Part shown: positions 9,004 through 17,762 of the stretch, piece after piece
Numbering within the stretch: the stretch's first letter is position 1
Layout of the letters: each line of letters opens with the position of its first letter
Assembly: GCA_045657945.1 (NCBI GenBank)
Contig: JAZOUB010000011.1
Coordinates: forward strand, 1-42,341
Origin: HGM04593 sp045657945
Lineage (GTDB): Bacteria > Bacteroidota > Bacteroidia > Bacteroidales > Bacteroidaceae
Length of the DNA stretch: 42,341 bases
Direction: 5' to 3'
Notes under the pieces: model-generated
Databases searched by the model: none
The model's input: the letters and a program-made list of their open reading frames with translations, nothing else
Told to the model about the DNA's origin: nothing
Made by a program: the position numbers and the translations under genes

Positions 9004-9984
9004 ATGGCAACATACGCAATTGTCAAATTTAAGAACATGTCCCCCTTGCACATAGGTGACGGGCGCGATGTATATGATACCGCTTCGCAGTGTCTGTTGA
9101 GCGATACAATATCATCGGCTTTTGCATCGCTCTATGCACAGCAGGGTGGGGATAATGTTCTGGATTTCATGAACAGTTTTACAGTAAGTTCCGCTTTCCC
9201 TTATTCAGGAGAATGTTACTACTTGCCAAAGCCAATGGGACATCTTGATATATGTGGCTGCGATGTGGATAAGATTCGCAAAACAGTCAAAAAAATAAAA
9301 TATATAGATTGTACACTTTGGCGGAATGTGGCTAATGGGGCGCGGCTTGATATAGATGAGCGGCAGTTGCAGGGAGAGTTCCTGGTGGCAAAGTCGGATG
9401 TTGAAGATTTTGAACAGCCTTATAAAACCGAGGTTCACCAAAGAGTAGGCGTATCCAGGGATGGTGGCGATGCTACTCCGTTCTTTTTTGAATGGAAATA
9501 TTTTGCAAAGGATGCAGGTTTATTCTGCATGTTCAATACAAATGAAGAGAACGAAGAACTTGTAAAGAGACTTTTCGTCCGTTTGGGAGAGTGTGGTATA
9601 GGCTCTGACAGGAGCGTCGGTGGTGGAATGTTCGAAGTTGAGTTCGACACCATCACTTTGCCCGATGTTGCAGATGCAAATGCCGTTATGCTTTTGTCGC
9701 AATATATACCCACGAAGGATGAGCATGCGCAAATAGTATTCGGCGACTCGCGTTACGAACTTTCCAGGCGAGGCGGTTACATGGCAGGAAGCAACAATGC
9801 ATCATTGACACATTTGATAAAACAGGCGGTTTATATGTTCAACACAGCCTCGGTACTGAAGATGCCGCTTGTCCCAAAAGGAAAAGTGGTGGACTTGGCT
9901 CCTGTTTGGAACAGTGAGGAAATGCATCCCGTTTACCGCAGTGGCCGCTGTTTGGCATTACCTATAAAAATAACAGATTTATGA
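9004..9984 (+). CDS. csm4: Csm4, type III-A RAMP holding the crRNA 5' tag
   Basis: A 326-residue RAMP protein, called Csm4 from order and pattern: an early KNMSPLHIGDG, a long divergent middle, and the glycine-rich GIGSDRSVGGGMFEV loop near residues 197-211. In characterised complexes Csm4 contacts Cas10 and binds the 8-nt crRNA tag. Its stop codon overlaps the csm5 start in an ATGA arrangement, which suggests translational coupling. Confidence 0.92.
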   Translation: MATYAIVKFKNMSPLHIGDGRDVYDTASQCLLSDTISSAFASLYAQQGGDNVLDFMNSFTVSSAFPYSGECYYLPKPMGHLDICGCDVDKIRKTVKKIKYIDCTLWRNVANGARLDIDERQLQGEFLVAKSDVEDFEQPYKTEVHQRVGVSRDGGDATPFFFEWKYFAKDAGLFCMFNTNEENEELVKRLFVRLGECGIGSDRSVGGGMFEVEFDTITLPDVADANAVMLLSQYIPTKDEHAQIVFGDSRYELSRRGGYMAGSNNASLTHLIKQAVYMFNTASVLKMPLVPKGKVVDLAPVWNSEEMHPVYRSGRCLALPIKITDL

Positions 9985-11114
9985 GTAAGGTAAAGATAGA
10001 GACTTTGACACCTGTACATATTGGTAGCGGAAACACGCTATACAAAGGTATGGATTATGTTTTAAGGGATGGTAATGCTTACCTTTTAGACAATAATAAA
10101 CTTTTGGATGTTATTGGTGTCGACAAAATTGATGCGTGGGTTGCCGCCATAGAGCGTGGCGAGAATATCAGCGATTTCATAAGCCGCATTGGCAAGAATA
10201 CTCATCCGCGTGAGTATTCAAGAAGAACTGCAAACTGCTATGTTGTAAATTGCAGTACAATAAAAGAGAATATCCATGATGGTAGAGGCTTGGCTTATAT
10301 TCCCGGCAGTTCCATCAAGGGTGCAATAAGAACAGCTGTCCTGGCTGCAGAGGTAAAAGGTAAAGAACGTGAACTTGGTGAAAAGATTGATTTTAGAGGT
10401 GGAAGGTACGCGAGCCAAGCCTGTAACAAGGTCGAAAACCATTTGTTCAGCAAGCCTGCACCGGCCGGATCAAAAGGCATTACGGAGTCCAATACCTCAT
10501 GTATGCGCTTTTTGCAGGTTGGCGATGCTTTTTTTGAGAGTGGACGCGAGAGTGTCCTTAATGCAATAAACCTCAACATCAGGGAAAGCAAAGATTCCTT
10601 AGTTGATAGTGGAAAACCACAAGCCATAGAAACATTGGATGCGGGAGCTGAAACAGTTTTCGAACTGCGCCTCAAGACCGATGCTATACCACTGAAAAGC
10701 GGTGTAGTACACCCTTTGCCGACTTCTATGAAATCTATGGAAGCGTTGTTTACTACAATAAACAATCACACAATTTCTCTTCTCAAAGAAGAAGTTGAGT
10801 ATTGGAGAGATATTTCTAAAGAAAAAACAGGTGCAGATAGTTATATTGAATTCATTGAGGATGTTTTGGGTGAGGCCGAAGATGTACAATGTGGCAAGGA
10901 GTGTGTTCTTCGCGTAGGTCATGCATCGGGATGGCGCTTTACGACAGGTGCTTGGACCGAAAAATTAGAGTGCTTCGACAACAGGATAGTCCCCATGGCG
11001 CGTCCAAATAATTCCAAATACACACAGTACGATTTCCCAAAATCGCGTAGAGTATATGAAATTGAGGACAATGAAGTAGACATACTCGGTTTTGTAAAGT
11101 TGACATTGGTGTAG
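9981..11114 (+). CDS. csm5: Csm5, type III-A RAMP at the crRNA 3' end
   Basis: A 377-residue RAMP protein that caps the far end of the Csm filament and is linked to crRNA 3' maturation. The N-terminus has the family pattern TPVHIGSGNTLYKGMDYVL and the next signature is AYIPGSSIKGAIRTAV near residue 105. Length and position at the end of the core operon fit Csm5. After its stop there are 91 nt of AT-rich DNA with a promoter-like element before the ATPase gene, so the core complex genes probably end a unit here. Confidence 0.92.
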   Translation: MSKVKIETLTPVHIGSGNTLYKGMDYVLRDGNAYLLDNNKLLDVIGVDKIDAWVAAIERGENISDFISRIGKNTHPREYSRRTANCYVVNCSTIKENIHDGRGLAYIPGSSIKGAIRTAVLAAEVKGKERELGEKIDFRGGRYASQACNKVENHLFSKPAPAGSKGITESNTSCMRFLQVGDAFFESGRESVLNAINLNIRESKDSLVDSGKPQAIETLDAGAETVFELRLKTDAIPLKSGVVHPLPTSMKSMEALFTTINNHTISLLKEEVEYWRDISKEKTGADSYIEFIEDVLGEAEDVQCGKECVLRVGHASGWRFTTGAWTEKLECFDNRIVPMARPNNSKYTQYDFPKSRRVYEIEDNEVDILGFVKLTLV

Positions 11115-11176
11115 TTTTTGTTTGTTATAACGAATAAAATATGCTTGTTTTTATTCGATATATCAAAGGAAATGGT

Positions 11177-11184
11177 TATTTTTG
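11177..11184 (+). promoter_or_regulatory. Candidate Bacteroidetes -7 box upstream of the ATPase gene
   Basis: TATTTTTG matches TAnnTTTG and ends 21 nt before the ATPase start codon. No well-spaced TTTG -33 element is evident. The 91-nt gap here is the longest in the cas operon, so a separate promoter is plausible. Confidence 0.4.
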
Positions 11185-11205
11185 CTGTGGCTTTAAATGT
11201 AGATT

Positions 11206-12459
11206 ATGAATATTGAACTGATTAAGAAAATTCTGGTTACTAACCGTTCTATTATAGGTAATATCCAATTTGTAGAACGTGATATATACTTGGAAGATAA
11301 TTTGAATTATGTATTTGTCGGTCTTCGTCAGGCCGGCAAATCATATTTGATGTATCAGCAAATACATAAACTGCTGCAAAAAGGACATTCCATAAACGAA
11401 ATCGTTTATATAAACCTTGATGATGAGCGTTTATTGGAGATGAAAGCCGAGGATTTGGACTTGATACTTCAGGCGCATTATCAATTGGAAGAGTGTACTC
11501 CAATCCTTTTTCTTGACGAAATACAGAATGTCGATAATTGGGAAAAGTTTGCCCGTCGTTTGGCTAATGAGAAATACAGGGTGTATATTACCGGAAGCAA
11601 TGCAAAAATGTTGAGCAGTGAAGTTGCTACAACGCTTGGTGGTAGATATGTTATTCAGGAAGTATATCCTTATTCTTTCAGCGAATATCTGCGTGCCAAT
11701 AATATAGCTCTGGAAAAGAATTGGGAATACGATTCGCAAACTGCGAATGCTGTATTTCGTGCCTTTGCCGACTATTTTACCTATGGAGGTTTTCCCGAAA
11801 GTGTCAATATTGTTCAAAAACGCCAATGGTTGTCAAGCCTTTATCAGAAAATATTCCTTGGCGACCTTATTGCCCGTTATAAAATAAGAAATGATTTTTC
11901 GCTAAAACTTTTGGTTAAAAAACTTTCAGAAAGTATCAAACAACCTTCTTCGTTCAATAGATTGGCAAACATCGTCTCCTCGGCCGGTCAAAAGATACAG
12001 ACCTCTACTATTATAGAATATGTTAGATATATGGAAGAGACCTGGTTGTTGTTTGGAATCTCAAATTTTGCAGCAAAATTTGCCGAGAAAGAGAGTGCCA
12101 AGAAGTACTATTTCCGTGACAATGGAATCTTGAATCTTTTCTTGACAGACCCTGAGACCTCCTTGCTTGAGAACCGTGTTGCAATAGAATTGAAAAAGCT
12201 GTATGGTGATGAAGTCTATTTCTATAATAAGGGCGTTGAGGTAGATTTTTATTTACCGGAACATAATCATCTGATTCAAGTATCTTATTCAATAGCCGAA
12301 GAGGAAACACGTGAGAGAGAAATATCGGCTTTGTTGAAAGTGAGCAAACATTTGAAAGCTGACAAATTGAGCATTATAACTTATAACGAAGAAGAGACAC
12401 TTCGCATTGACAACAAGGTGATAGAGGTAATTCCTTTATGGAAGTGGTTGTTGCTGTAA
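11206..12459 (+). CDS. AAA ATPase with DUF4143 C-terminal region
   Basis: A 417-residue P-loop ATPase of the AAA_14/DUF4143 type. Walker A GLRQAGKS is at residues 39-46 and Walker B ILFLDEIQ contains D104-E105. YITGSNAKML is the sensor-like segment and TLGGRYVIQEVYPYSFSEYL the usual family stretch. The C-terminal part has a restriction-fold look (GVEVDFYLPEHNHLIQV), but the usual Glu-x-Lys is replaced by Gln-x-Ser, so nuclease activity is doubtful. Such ATPases are common stand-alone genes in Bacteroidales and their role is unknown. Here it is inserted between the core csm genes and the CARF effectors, ending 11 nt before the next gene. It could be a passenger or an accessory defence factor. 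Confidence 0.88.
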   Translation: MNIELIKKILVTNRSIIGNIQFVERDIYLEDNLNYVFVGLRQAGKSYLMYQQIHKLLQKGHSINEIVYINLDDERLLEMKAEDLDLILQAHYQLEECTPILFLDEIQNVDNWEKFARRLANEKYRVYITGSNAKMLSSEVATTLGGRYVIQEVYPYSFSEYLRANNIALEKNWEYDSQTANAVFRAFADYFTYGGFPESVNIVQKRQWLSSLYQKIFLGDLIARYKIRNDFSLKLLVKKLSESIKQPSSFNRLANIVSSAGQKIQTSTIIEYVRYMEETWLLFGISNFAAKFAEKESAKKYYFRDNGILNLFLTDPETSLLENRVAIELKKLYGDEVYFYNKGVEVDFYLPEHNHLIQVSYSIAEEETREREISALLKVSKHLKADKLSIITYNEEETLRIDNKVIEVIPLWKWLLL

Positions 12460-12470
12460 CAAATGATTTT

Positions 12471-13616
12471 ATGAAAAAGGTTCATATTGCACTTTTAGGT
12501 CGCGAGGTAGCCCCAGTATATAATGCTATTATGGCAACTTCGCCCGATTATATTGTATATATACATTCTGATTCCGTTGATAGTATCAAAGCTTTTGAGT
12601 CATTGAGAAGGGAGGTTGGCACCGATTTTGAATCACACATATTGTCGCCGACAAATCCTTTTGATATCAAAAGGATGACAAAGGGTTTGGCGGAAAAGTT
12701 CAATGCAGACAATGTTACAGTGAATATAACAAGTGGGTTGAAATCATGGGCCTATTGGTTTTCTGTAATATTTGAAAAATTGGATAACGCTGCCATTATA
12801 TACATTGACCAGAATAATACCATTTGGAATTACAGTACAATGGAAAAAGTTGAGTATACGCAATTCGATATGCGTGCTTTGTTCAGACTCTATGGTAACT
12901 CCATAGATGGTAACTTTGTGGACTTTAATGATTATACTGTGAAAGATAAGGAGGTCGTCAAGGATATTGAAGAGATTAGGAAATTCAATTTCGTGGAATT
13001 TAATGCCTTGGCTACAGTGTTGACAAAAGAGGATCAACTGTGCCTCAAGAATAGCAAATCGGGAACATTTGTCACCAGGAACTGCTCAACCGTAGAATGG
13101 GAGAAGCCCGGCACCGATGAAGAGAACGGCAGGGTGTGCGTCTTTATTCTGAAGAAAGATGGCAGGGTAAAGACCGCGACCTTGGAATCGCCCCATGCCA
13201 TTGAACTCTTTTTCAATTCGGGATGGTTTGAGTATAAGATTGCCGATATCATGTCGCGTTGGTCAAAGGCAAAGGAGGTCTATATGAACTGTCATTTCCC
13301 ATTCCGCCCCGGTGTTGATAAGAACGAGGTGGATATAATTGTCAATACTGGTTCAAAGGTGTTGTTCGTTGAGTGCAAGACACAAATATATAACACAGTC
13401 GATTTGGATAAATTCCGTAGTGTGGTCAAGACATATGGCGGCATGGGAAGCAAGGGGCTCTTCATTACTGACGCTGTTATGAAACCCGAGGCTGTGCAGA
13501 AATGTGATGAAAATGCAATACTTCATTTTTCATTGCAGCAACCGACATTGATACCGGCCGACATGGCCTTGTATATGTTGCTTGATTCAGAATTGTATAA
13601 TATTAATGCGAGATAA
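12471..13616 (+). CDS. Card1/Can2-like CARF nuclease (DUF1887 family)
   Basis: A 381-residue ancillary effector expected to bind cyclic oligoadenylate (cA4 in characterised relatives) through an N-terminal CARF domain and then cut nucleic acid with a C-terminal PD-(D/E)XK domain. The CARF part has a Rossmann-like start (VHIALLGREVAPVYNAI) and the NITSGLKSWAYW segment typical of DUF1887. The nuclease motif is D288 in NEVDIIV and E301-C-K303 in VECK, with a supporting Glu in SGWFEYKIA; all are intact. I chose ATG 12471, 11 nt after the upstream stop; an in-frame upstream ATG at 12438 lies inside the ATPase gene and adds 11 odd residues. Relatives cut ssDNA/ssRNA or nick supercoiled DNA; which applies here cannot be told. 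Confidence 0.9.
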   Translation: MKKVHIALLGREVAPVYNAIMATSPDYIVYIHSDSVDSIKAFESLRREVGTDFESHILSPTNPFDIKRMTKGLAEKFNADNVTVNITSGLKSWAYWFSVIFEKLDNAAIIYIDQNNTIWNYSTMEKVEYTQFDMRALFRLYGNSIDGNFVDFNDYTVKDKEVVKDIEEIRKFNFVEFNALATVLTKEDQLCLKNSKSGTFVTRNCSTVEWEKPGTDEENGRVCVFILKKDGRVKTATLESPHAIELFFNSGWFEYKIADIMSRWSKAKEVYMNCHFPFRPGVDKNEVDIIVNTGSKVLFVECKTQIYNTVDLDKFRSVVKTYGGMGSKGLFITDAVMKPEAVQKCDENAILHFSLQQPTLIPADMALYMLLDSELYNINAR

Positions 13617-13618
13617 TA

Positions 13619-15304
13619 ATGGCAAGGAAAATATTTATATCGGTACTCGGTTCCTCACAATACAGGGAGTGTACATATATAAAGGATAAGTTCCGTTCGT
13701 CATCGGTGCGCTTTGTCCAGGAGGCTATGCTTGAACATTATTTACAGCAACAGGAATGGATAAAGACAGATAAAGCTATAATACTGTTAACCAAAGGTGC
13801 AGAGATCGCGAATTGGAATGATAACGGACATACAGACCATAATACTGGAGCTGCTGTTGAGTGTGAAGGATTGAAAACTCGTCTTGACAAAATGAACTTG
13901 CCTTTTTCTGTTGAGGTCAAATCAATACCTGATGGTAACAATGAGCAAGAAATATGGGGAATATTTGAGAATATATATGAGGTGCTTGATGAAGAGGATG
14001 AAATATATTTTGATATAACTCATGGTTTTCGTTTTTTACCAATGTTGGTGTTGACGCTTGCATTCTATTCAAAATTTCTAAAGCGAACAAAATTCGTGAG
14101 TGTAACATATGGTAATTTTGAGGCAAGAGACAAGGTTACGAACGAGGCACCAATAGTTGATTTGATATCGCTTCCAGCCTTGTTGGGCTGGAGTTATGCT
14201 GCAGGGCAATTTGTTGACAGCGGCAATCTCAGACACATGTGCGAGTTATGTGATGCCGAATTGAGGCCAATATTGCGCGACAAGGAAAAACATAATGAAA
14301 GCACTTTGCTCCTGAACAAATACATACGTTCGTTGTCGGCGTTCATAGAGGAACTTCGCCTTTGTCGTGGTTGTGATATAATTGAAGCATCGTCAATACA
14401 CAGGATAAGGGAGAATACTCCTCAGAAGACATTCATATCACCATTGAACCCAATCTTCAGGAAGATAAACGAAAGCTTGCAACCTTTCTCGTCATCCTAT
14501 GATGTAAGCAACACCATACATGCTGCACGCTGGTGTTTTGATAAGGGATTGTATCAGCAAGCGGCAACCATTCTTCAGGAGGGTATTGTCTCTTTCTTCG
14601 CTTTCCGTCATGGCATTCCAGTCGAAGATGAGGATTTACGTGGTTGCGTGAACCAGGCCTTTTATGTGGTTGTGAATAATCTTGAACGCCATACCGGGAA
14701 CAATGTCATTGACGAATTACTGACAGACGAACTGTTGACAGACACTACAGTGGCTAATAAGTTCGCCCATTTGACAAATCTACGCAACGATTATAATCAT
14801 TCTGGAATGCGTTCTAAACGTGCTCCACAAAATTCGGCAAGGCTAATAGCTGAGATTGGAAAGACATTGTCATTCTTTGAGGAAAATGTATTTGGTGACC
14901 ATGCGCAGGAAAACGGGAAGAGGATAGTGACGGATAATATCTTTATCAATCTCTCCAATCACCCATCGGCAGAGTGGAGCGAGGATCAAAGAACTGCAGC
15001 GATGGAATATGGAGAAATCGTTGACATTCCTTTCCCTGTAGTTGATGAAAATGCGGATATTGAGCTCCTGAAAGTACTTGCCGATGAGTATCTGCTCAAG
15101 GTGCAGCAACTTGCGCAACCATACAATGCGATAGTTCATATAATGGGCGAGCAGACATTTACACATTCACTTCTGCTGCGTTTGCAGCGTGCCGGCTACA
15201 AATGTGTAGCATCTACAACCAAACGCATTATAGAACAGGAAGGGGAGATGAAGGTCGTAATCTTCAATTTTGAACGATTCAGAGAATACGAAATTTTTGC
15301 ATAA
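13619..15304 (+). CDS. CARF-HEPN ribonuclease (TIGR02221/Csx1-Csm6-like) with extra C-terminal domain
   Basis: A 561-residue second cOA effector. The CARF domain (1-~200) has the opening ISVLGSSQYRE and the signature DITHGFRFLPML (from D132), typical of the TIGR02221 family. The HEPN RNase region (~290-430) ends in RNDYNH, giving R389-x4-H394, the catalytic Rx4-6H motif. Residues ~440-561 form a further compact alpha/beta domain (FINLSNHPSAEWSEDQ, then VHIMGEQTFT, then a FNFERFREYE end) that ordinary Csx1/Csm6 proteins lack. From memory it resembles small stand-alone CRISPR-associated proteins of the Csx15/Csx20 kind, proposed cOA-degrading ring nucleases; this is inference. The gene follows the CARF nuclease by 2 nt. 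Confidence 0.88.
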   Translation: MARKIFISVLGSSQYRECTYIKDKFRSSSVRFVQEAMLEHYLQQQEWIKTDKAIILLTKGAEIANWNDNGHTDHNTGAAVECEGLKTRLDKMNLPFSVEVKSIPDGNNEQEIWGIFENIYEVLDEEDEIYFDITHGFRFLPMLVLTLAFYSKFLKRTKFVSVTYGNFEARDKVTNEAPIVDLISLPALLGWSYAAGQFVDSGNLRHMCELCDAELRPILRDKEKHNESTLLLNKYIRSLSAFIEELRLCRGCDIIEASSIHRIRENTPQKTFISPLNPIFRKINESLQPFSSSYDVSNTIHAARWCFDKGLYQQAATILQEGIVSFFAFRHGIPVEDEDLRGCVNQAFYVVVNNLERHTGNNVIDELLTDELLTDTTVANKFAHLTNLRNDYNHSGMRSKRAPQNSARLIAEIGKTLSFFEENVFGDHAQENGKRIVTDNIFINLSNHPSAEWSEDQRTAAMEYGEIVDIPFPVVDENADIELLKVLADEYLLKVQQLAQPYNAIVHIMGEQTFTHSLLLRLQRAGYKCVASTTKRIIEQEGEMKVVIFNFERFREYEIFA

Positions 15305-15305
15305 A

Positions 15306-16772
15306 ATGATAAAGTCAGAATTTATTTCCAGTGATATGTCTGAGAACAAAAATGCGATAAATCTCACCGGACATCAGCAAAGTGCATTCGACAAAATGGT
15401 TGAATTTGTAAATTCTCCCGATAGGCGAGTGTTCATTCTGCGTGGTTATGCAGGAACCGGCAAGACTACGATGATGCGTGTATTCATTGATCACTTGAAC
15501 AAAACAAATGTGCACTATCGTTTGTTGGCATCTACCGGTCGCGCTGCCAAAATATTGAATAATGCCACAGGGTGTGATGCTACGACCATACATGGATTGA
15601 TATATAAATTCAAGGATATAAATGAAAATCTTGAAGATATTGTCAAGAAGCGCGAAGAGGTAGGCGTGGATTCTACCGGCCAACTTTTCCTGAAATTCGA
15701 TTTAGCTCCGGTTGAAAACAAAAACGAAGAGATATGTTATATTGTCGATGAAGCCTCAATGGTGTCGGATAATCTTGATAAACAATCCTCTCAGGCTGTT
15801 TTCGGTACCGGAAAATTGTTGAGCGATTTGTTGGACTATGACCCCAATGGCAAGTTTATATTTGTTGGAGATTCTTGTCAGTTGCCTCCGGTGAATCAAA
15901 AAATGTCTCCGGCTTTGAATGTTGACTATTTCAAGACCGCGTTCCATATAAATGCAAGGGAGTGTGAACTCACCGAGGTATTGCGTCAGTCTTCGGGCAA
16001 TGATATTGTCCATTCGGCAAAGAAAATGCGCCAACTATATTATAACCCTCAACCATGGAAATGGGCAAAGTTCCCAATGAAAGGTTATAACAATATAAAA
16101 ATACTGCCAAGTCAAGCACGGCTAATGGAACTGTATGTGCGGGATGTGAAAGAGCATGGCTTTAATGAGGCAACAATGCTCTGTTATTCTAACTCTCAAT
16201 CCAACACCTTGACCAATATAATACGCCCACAATTTGGGAAACTTGGAACAATATTGCAGGTGGGAGATTTGTTGCTTGTTACCCAGAACAACCTTATTTC
16301 GGGGTTATTGAATGGAGATTTGGTTGTGGTAAATGAAATAGCAGAGAGAGTTGTGCGTGCAGGGTTGACATTCCTTAAAGTATCTATGAAAGAACTGTCG
16401 AGCAACAAATGCTACAGCCAATACTTGATAGAGGAGATATTATACCATAATGCAACAAACCTGACCCAAGAACAACAAACCGACCTTTATATAGATTTCT
16501 TCATAAGAATGAAAAATAAAGGAATAAAACAGGGAACTAAAGCCTTTGAGGACATGATGAGAAAGGATTCTTATCTCAATGCCCTCCGTGCCGTGTTCGG
16601 CTATGCCTTGACCTGTCATAAATCCCAAGGTGGTGAGTGGGAACGGGTATATCTTGATATTCCACGCAACCTGCCGTTGGTGGAGAAACCCTATGTGTAT
16701 CAATGGATGTACACAGCCATGACAAGGGCAAGGCAGGAGTTGTATATTGTAGACGATTTTTGGATAATGTAA
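15306..16772 (+). CDS. RecD-like superfamily 1 helicase/ATPase in cas operon
   Basis: A protein of about 488 residues resembling the helicase half of RecD/RecD2. Walker A GYAGTGKTT is at residues 47-55 and Walker B IVDEAS contains D148-E149. Motif III-like FVGDSCQLPPV follows, and the UvrD_C_2 end has ALTCHKSQGGEW and YTAMTRARQELYIVDD. It lacks the N-terminal RecC-binding region of RecD. I prefer ATG 15306, directly after the previous stop (ATG 15336 is the alternative); a TTG at 15270 would overlap the preceding gene. It lies 7 nt before cas1. That context suggests a role in making or unwinding DNA for spacer capture, but similar stand-alone helicases also occur elsewhere in Bacteroidetes. 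Confidence 0.88.
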   Translation: MIKSEFISSDMSENKNAINLTGHQQSAFDKMVEFVNSPDRRVFILRGYAGTGKTTMMRVFIDHLNKTNVHYRLLASTGRAAKILNNATGCDATTIHGLIYKFKDINENLEDIVKKREEVGVDSTGQLFLKFDLAPVENKNEEICYIVDEASMVSDNLDKQSSQAVFGTGKLLSDLLDYDPNGKFIFVGDSCQLPPVNQKMSPALNVDYFKTAFHINARECELTEVLRQSSGNDIVHSAKKMRQLYYNPQPWKWAKFPMKGYNNIKILPSQARLMELYVRDVKEHGFNEATMLCYSNSQSNTLTNIIRPQFGKLGTILQVGDLLLVTQNNLISGLLNGDLVVVNEIAERVVRAGLTFLKVSMKELSSNKCYSQYLIEEILYHNATNLTQEQQTDLYIDFFIRMKNKGIKQGTKAFEDMMRKDSYLNALRAVFGYALTCHKSQGGEWERVYLDIPRNLPLVEKPYVYQWMYTAMTRARQELYIVDDFWIM

Positions 16773-16779
16773 TAGGAAA

Positions 16780-17760
16780 ATGGAACTTGTACTTAACACA
16801 TATGGTGTCTCACTCAATAGAGACAATGAAGCTTTTTTCATTACAATAAATGGTGACAAGAAACGCGTGCCGGTTACAGGTATAAAGTCCATACAGATTG
16901 GTAAAGGTGCGCAAGTGACAAGCGATGCCATAATACTTGCCATTGAAAACGAGATAGAGATTACATTCATGGACAAAGGTGGCACTCCTGTAGGACGGGT
17001 GTGGAGTCCAAAGTATGGCTCAATATCAACAATACGCAAAGGCCAGCTGAACTTCACTTTTACAAGTGATGCCGTTGACTGGATAAAAGACATTATTTGT
17101 CGTAAAATTGAGAACCAACAGGCTCTGATGCTGATGTTGCAGCAAGACAATCATGAAATAAGTCTGCTGTGTAAAAAGAATATATCCCGTCTCGAGGATT
17201 ATATAAGCAAGATTAAAGCCCTCAAAGGCGAGATTGTCAATGATGTGGCAAGCCAGTTGCGTGGATGGGAAGGCATAGCCTCAAAAATATATTTCGATAC
17301 ATTGAACTATTACATCCCACAGGAATTCCGCTTCGAAGCACGCTCCCAACACCCGGCAAAGGATGTAGTGAATGCTTTCCTCAATTATGGCTATGGTCTC
17401 CTTTATAACAAAATTGAGGGTGCGTTGATAAAAGTGGGAATAGACCCGTATGTGGGAATACTGCACAGGGATGATTACAACCGCCCCGTGCTTGTGTACG
17501 ATGTAATTGAATTGTATCGGATTTGGGTCGATTACATCGTTTACAACCTTGTTGCCCAGAATGCGATAACCGACGATTACTATTCTGTTCGTGAAGACGG
17601 AGCATATTGGCTTGAACCGCTTGGACGCCGTGTTCTCATACAAGCATTCAACGACTATCTTGCCGAGGTGATAACGCAAAAGGGAGTATCACGCTCGCGT
17701 GAAACGCAAATGCAATTATATGTTCAGTCATTGGCTCAAGTATTCAAAAAATATCAGTAA
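16780..17760 (+). CDS. cas1: CRISPR integrase Cas1
   Basis: A 326-residue Cas1 that should form the spacer integrase with Cas2. The N-terminal beta domain is followed by the helical catalytic domain. Metal-binding residues are visible as E164 in RGWEGIASKIYF, H229 in GILHRDDYNRP and E244 in VYDVIELYR. Length is normal for an unfused Cas1, so there is no reverse transcriptase fusion. It is packed with neighbours on both sides (7 nt after the helicase, 2 nt before the next gene), forming an adaptation block within the type III operon. Confidence 0.97.
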   Translation: MELVLNTYGVSLNRDNEAFFITINGDKKRVPVTGIKSIQIGKGAQVTSDAIILAIENEIEITFMDKGGTPVGRVWSPKYGSISTIRKGQLNFTFTSDAVDWIKDIICRKIENQQALMLMLQQDNHEISLLCKKNISRLEDYISKIKALKGEIVNDVASQLRGWEGIASKIYFDTLNYYIPQEFRFEARSQHPAKDVVNAFLNYGYGLLYNKIEGALIKVGIDPYVGILHRDDYNRPVLVYDVIELYRIWVDYIVYNLVAQNAITDDYYSVREDGAYWLEPLGRRVLIQAFNDYLAEVITQKGVSRSRETQMQLYVQSLAQVFKKYQ

Positions 17761-17762
17761 CC

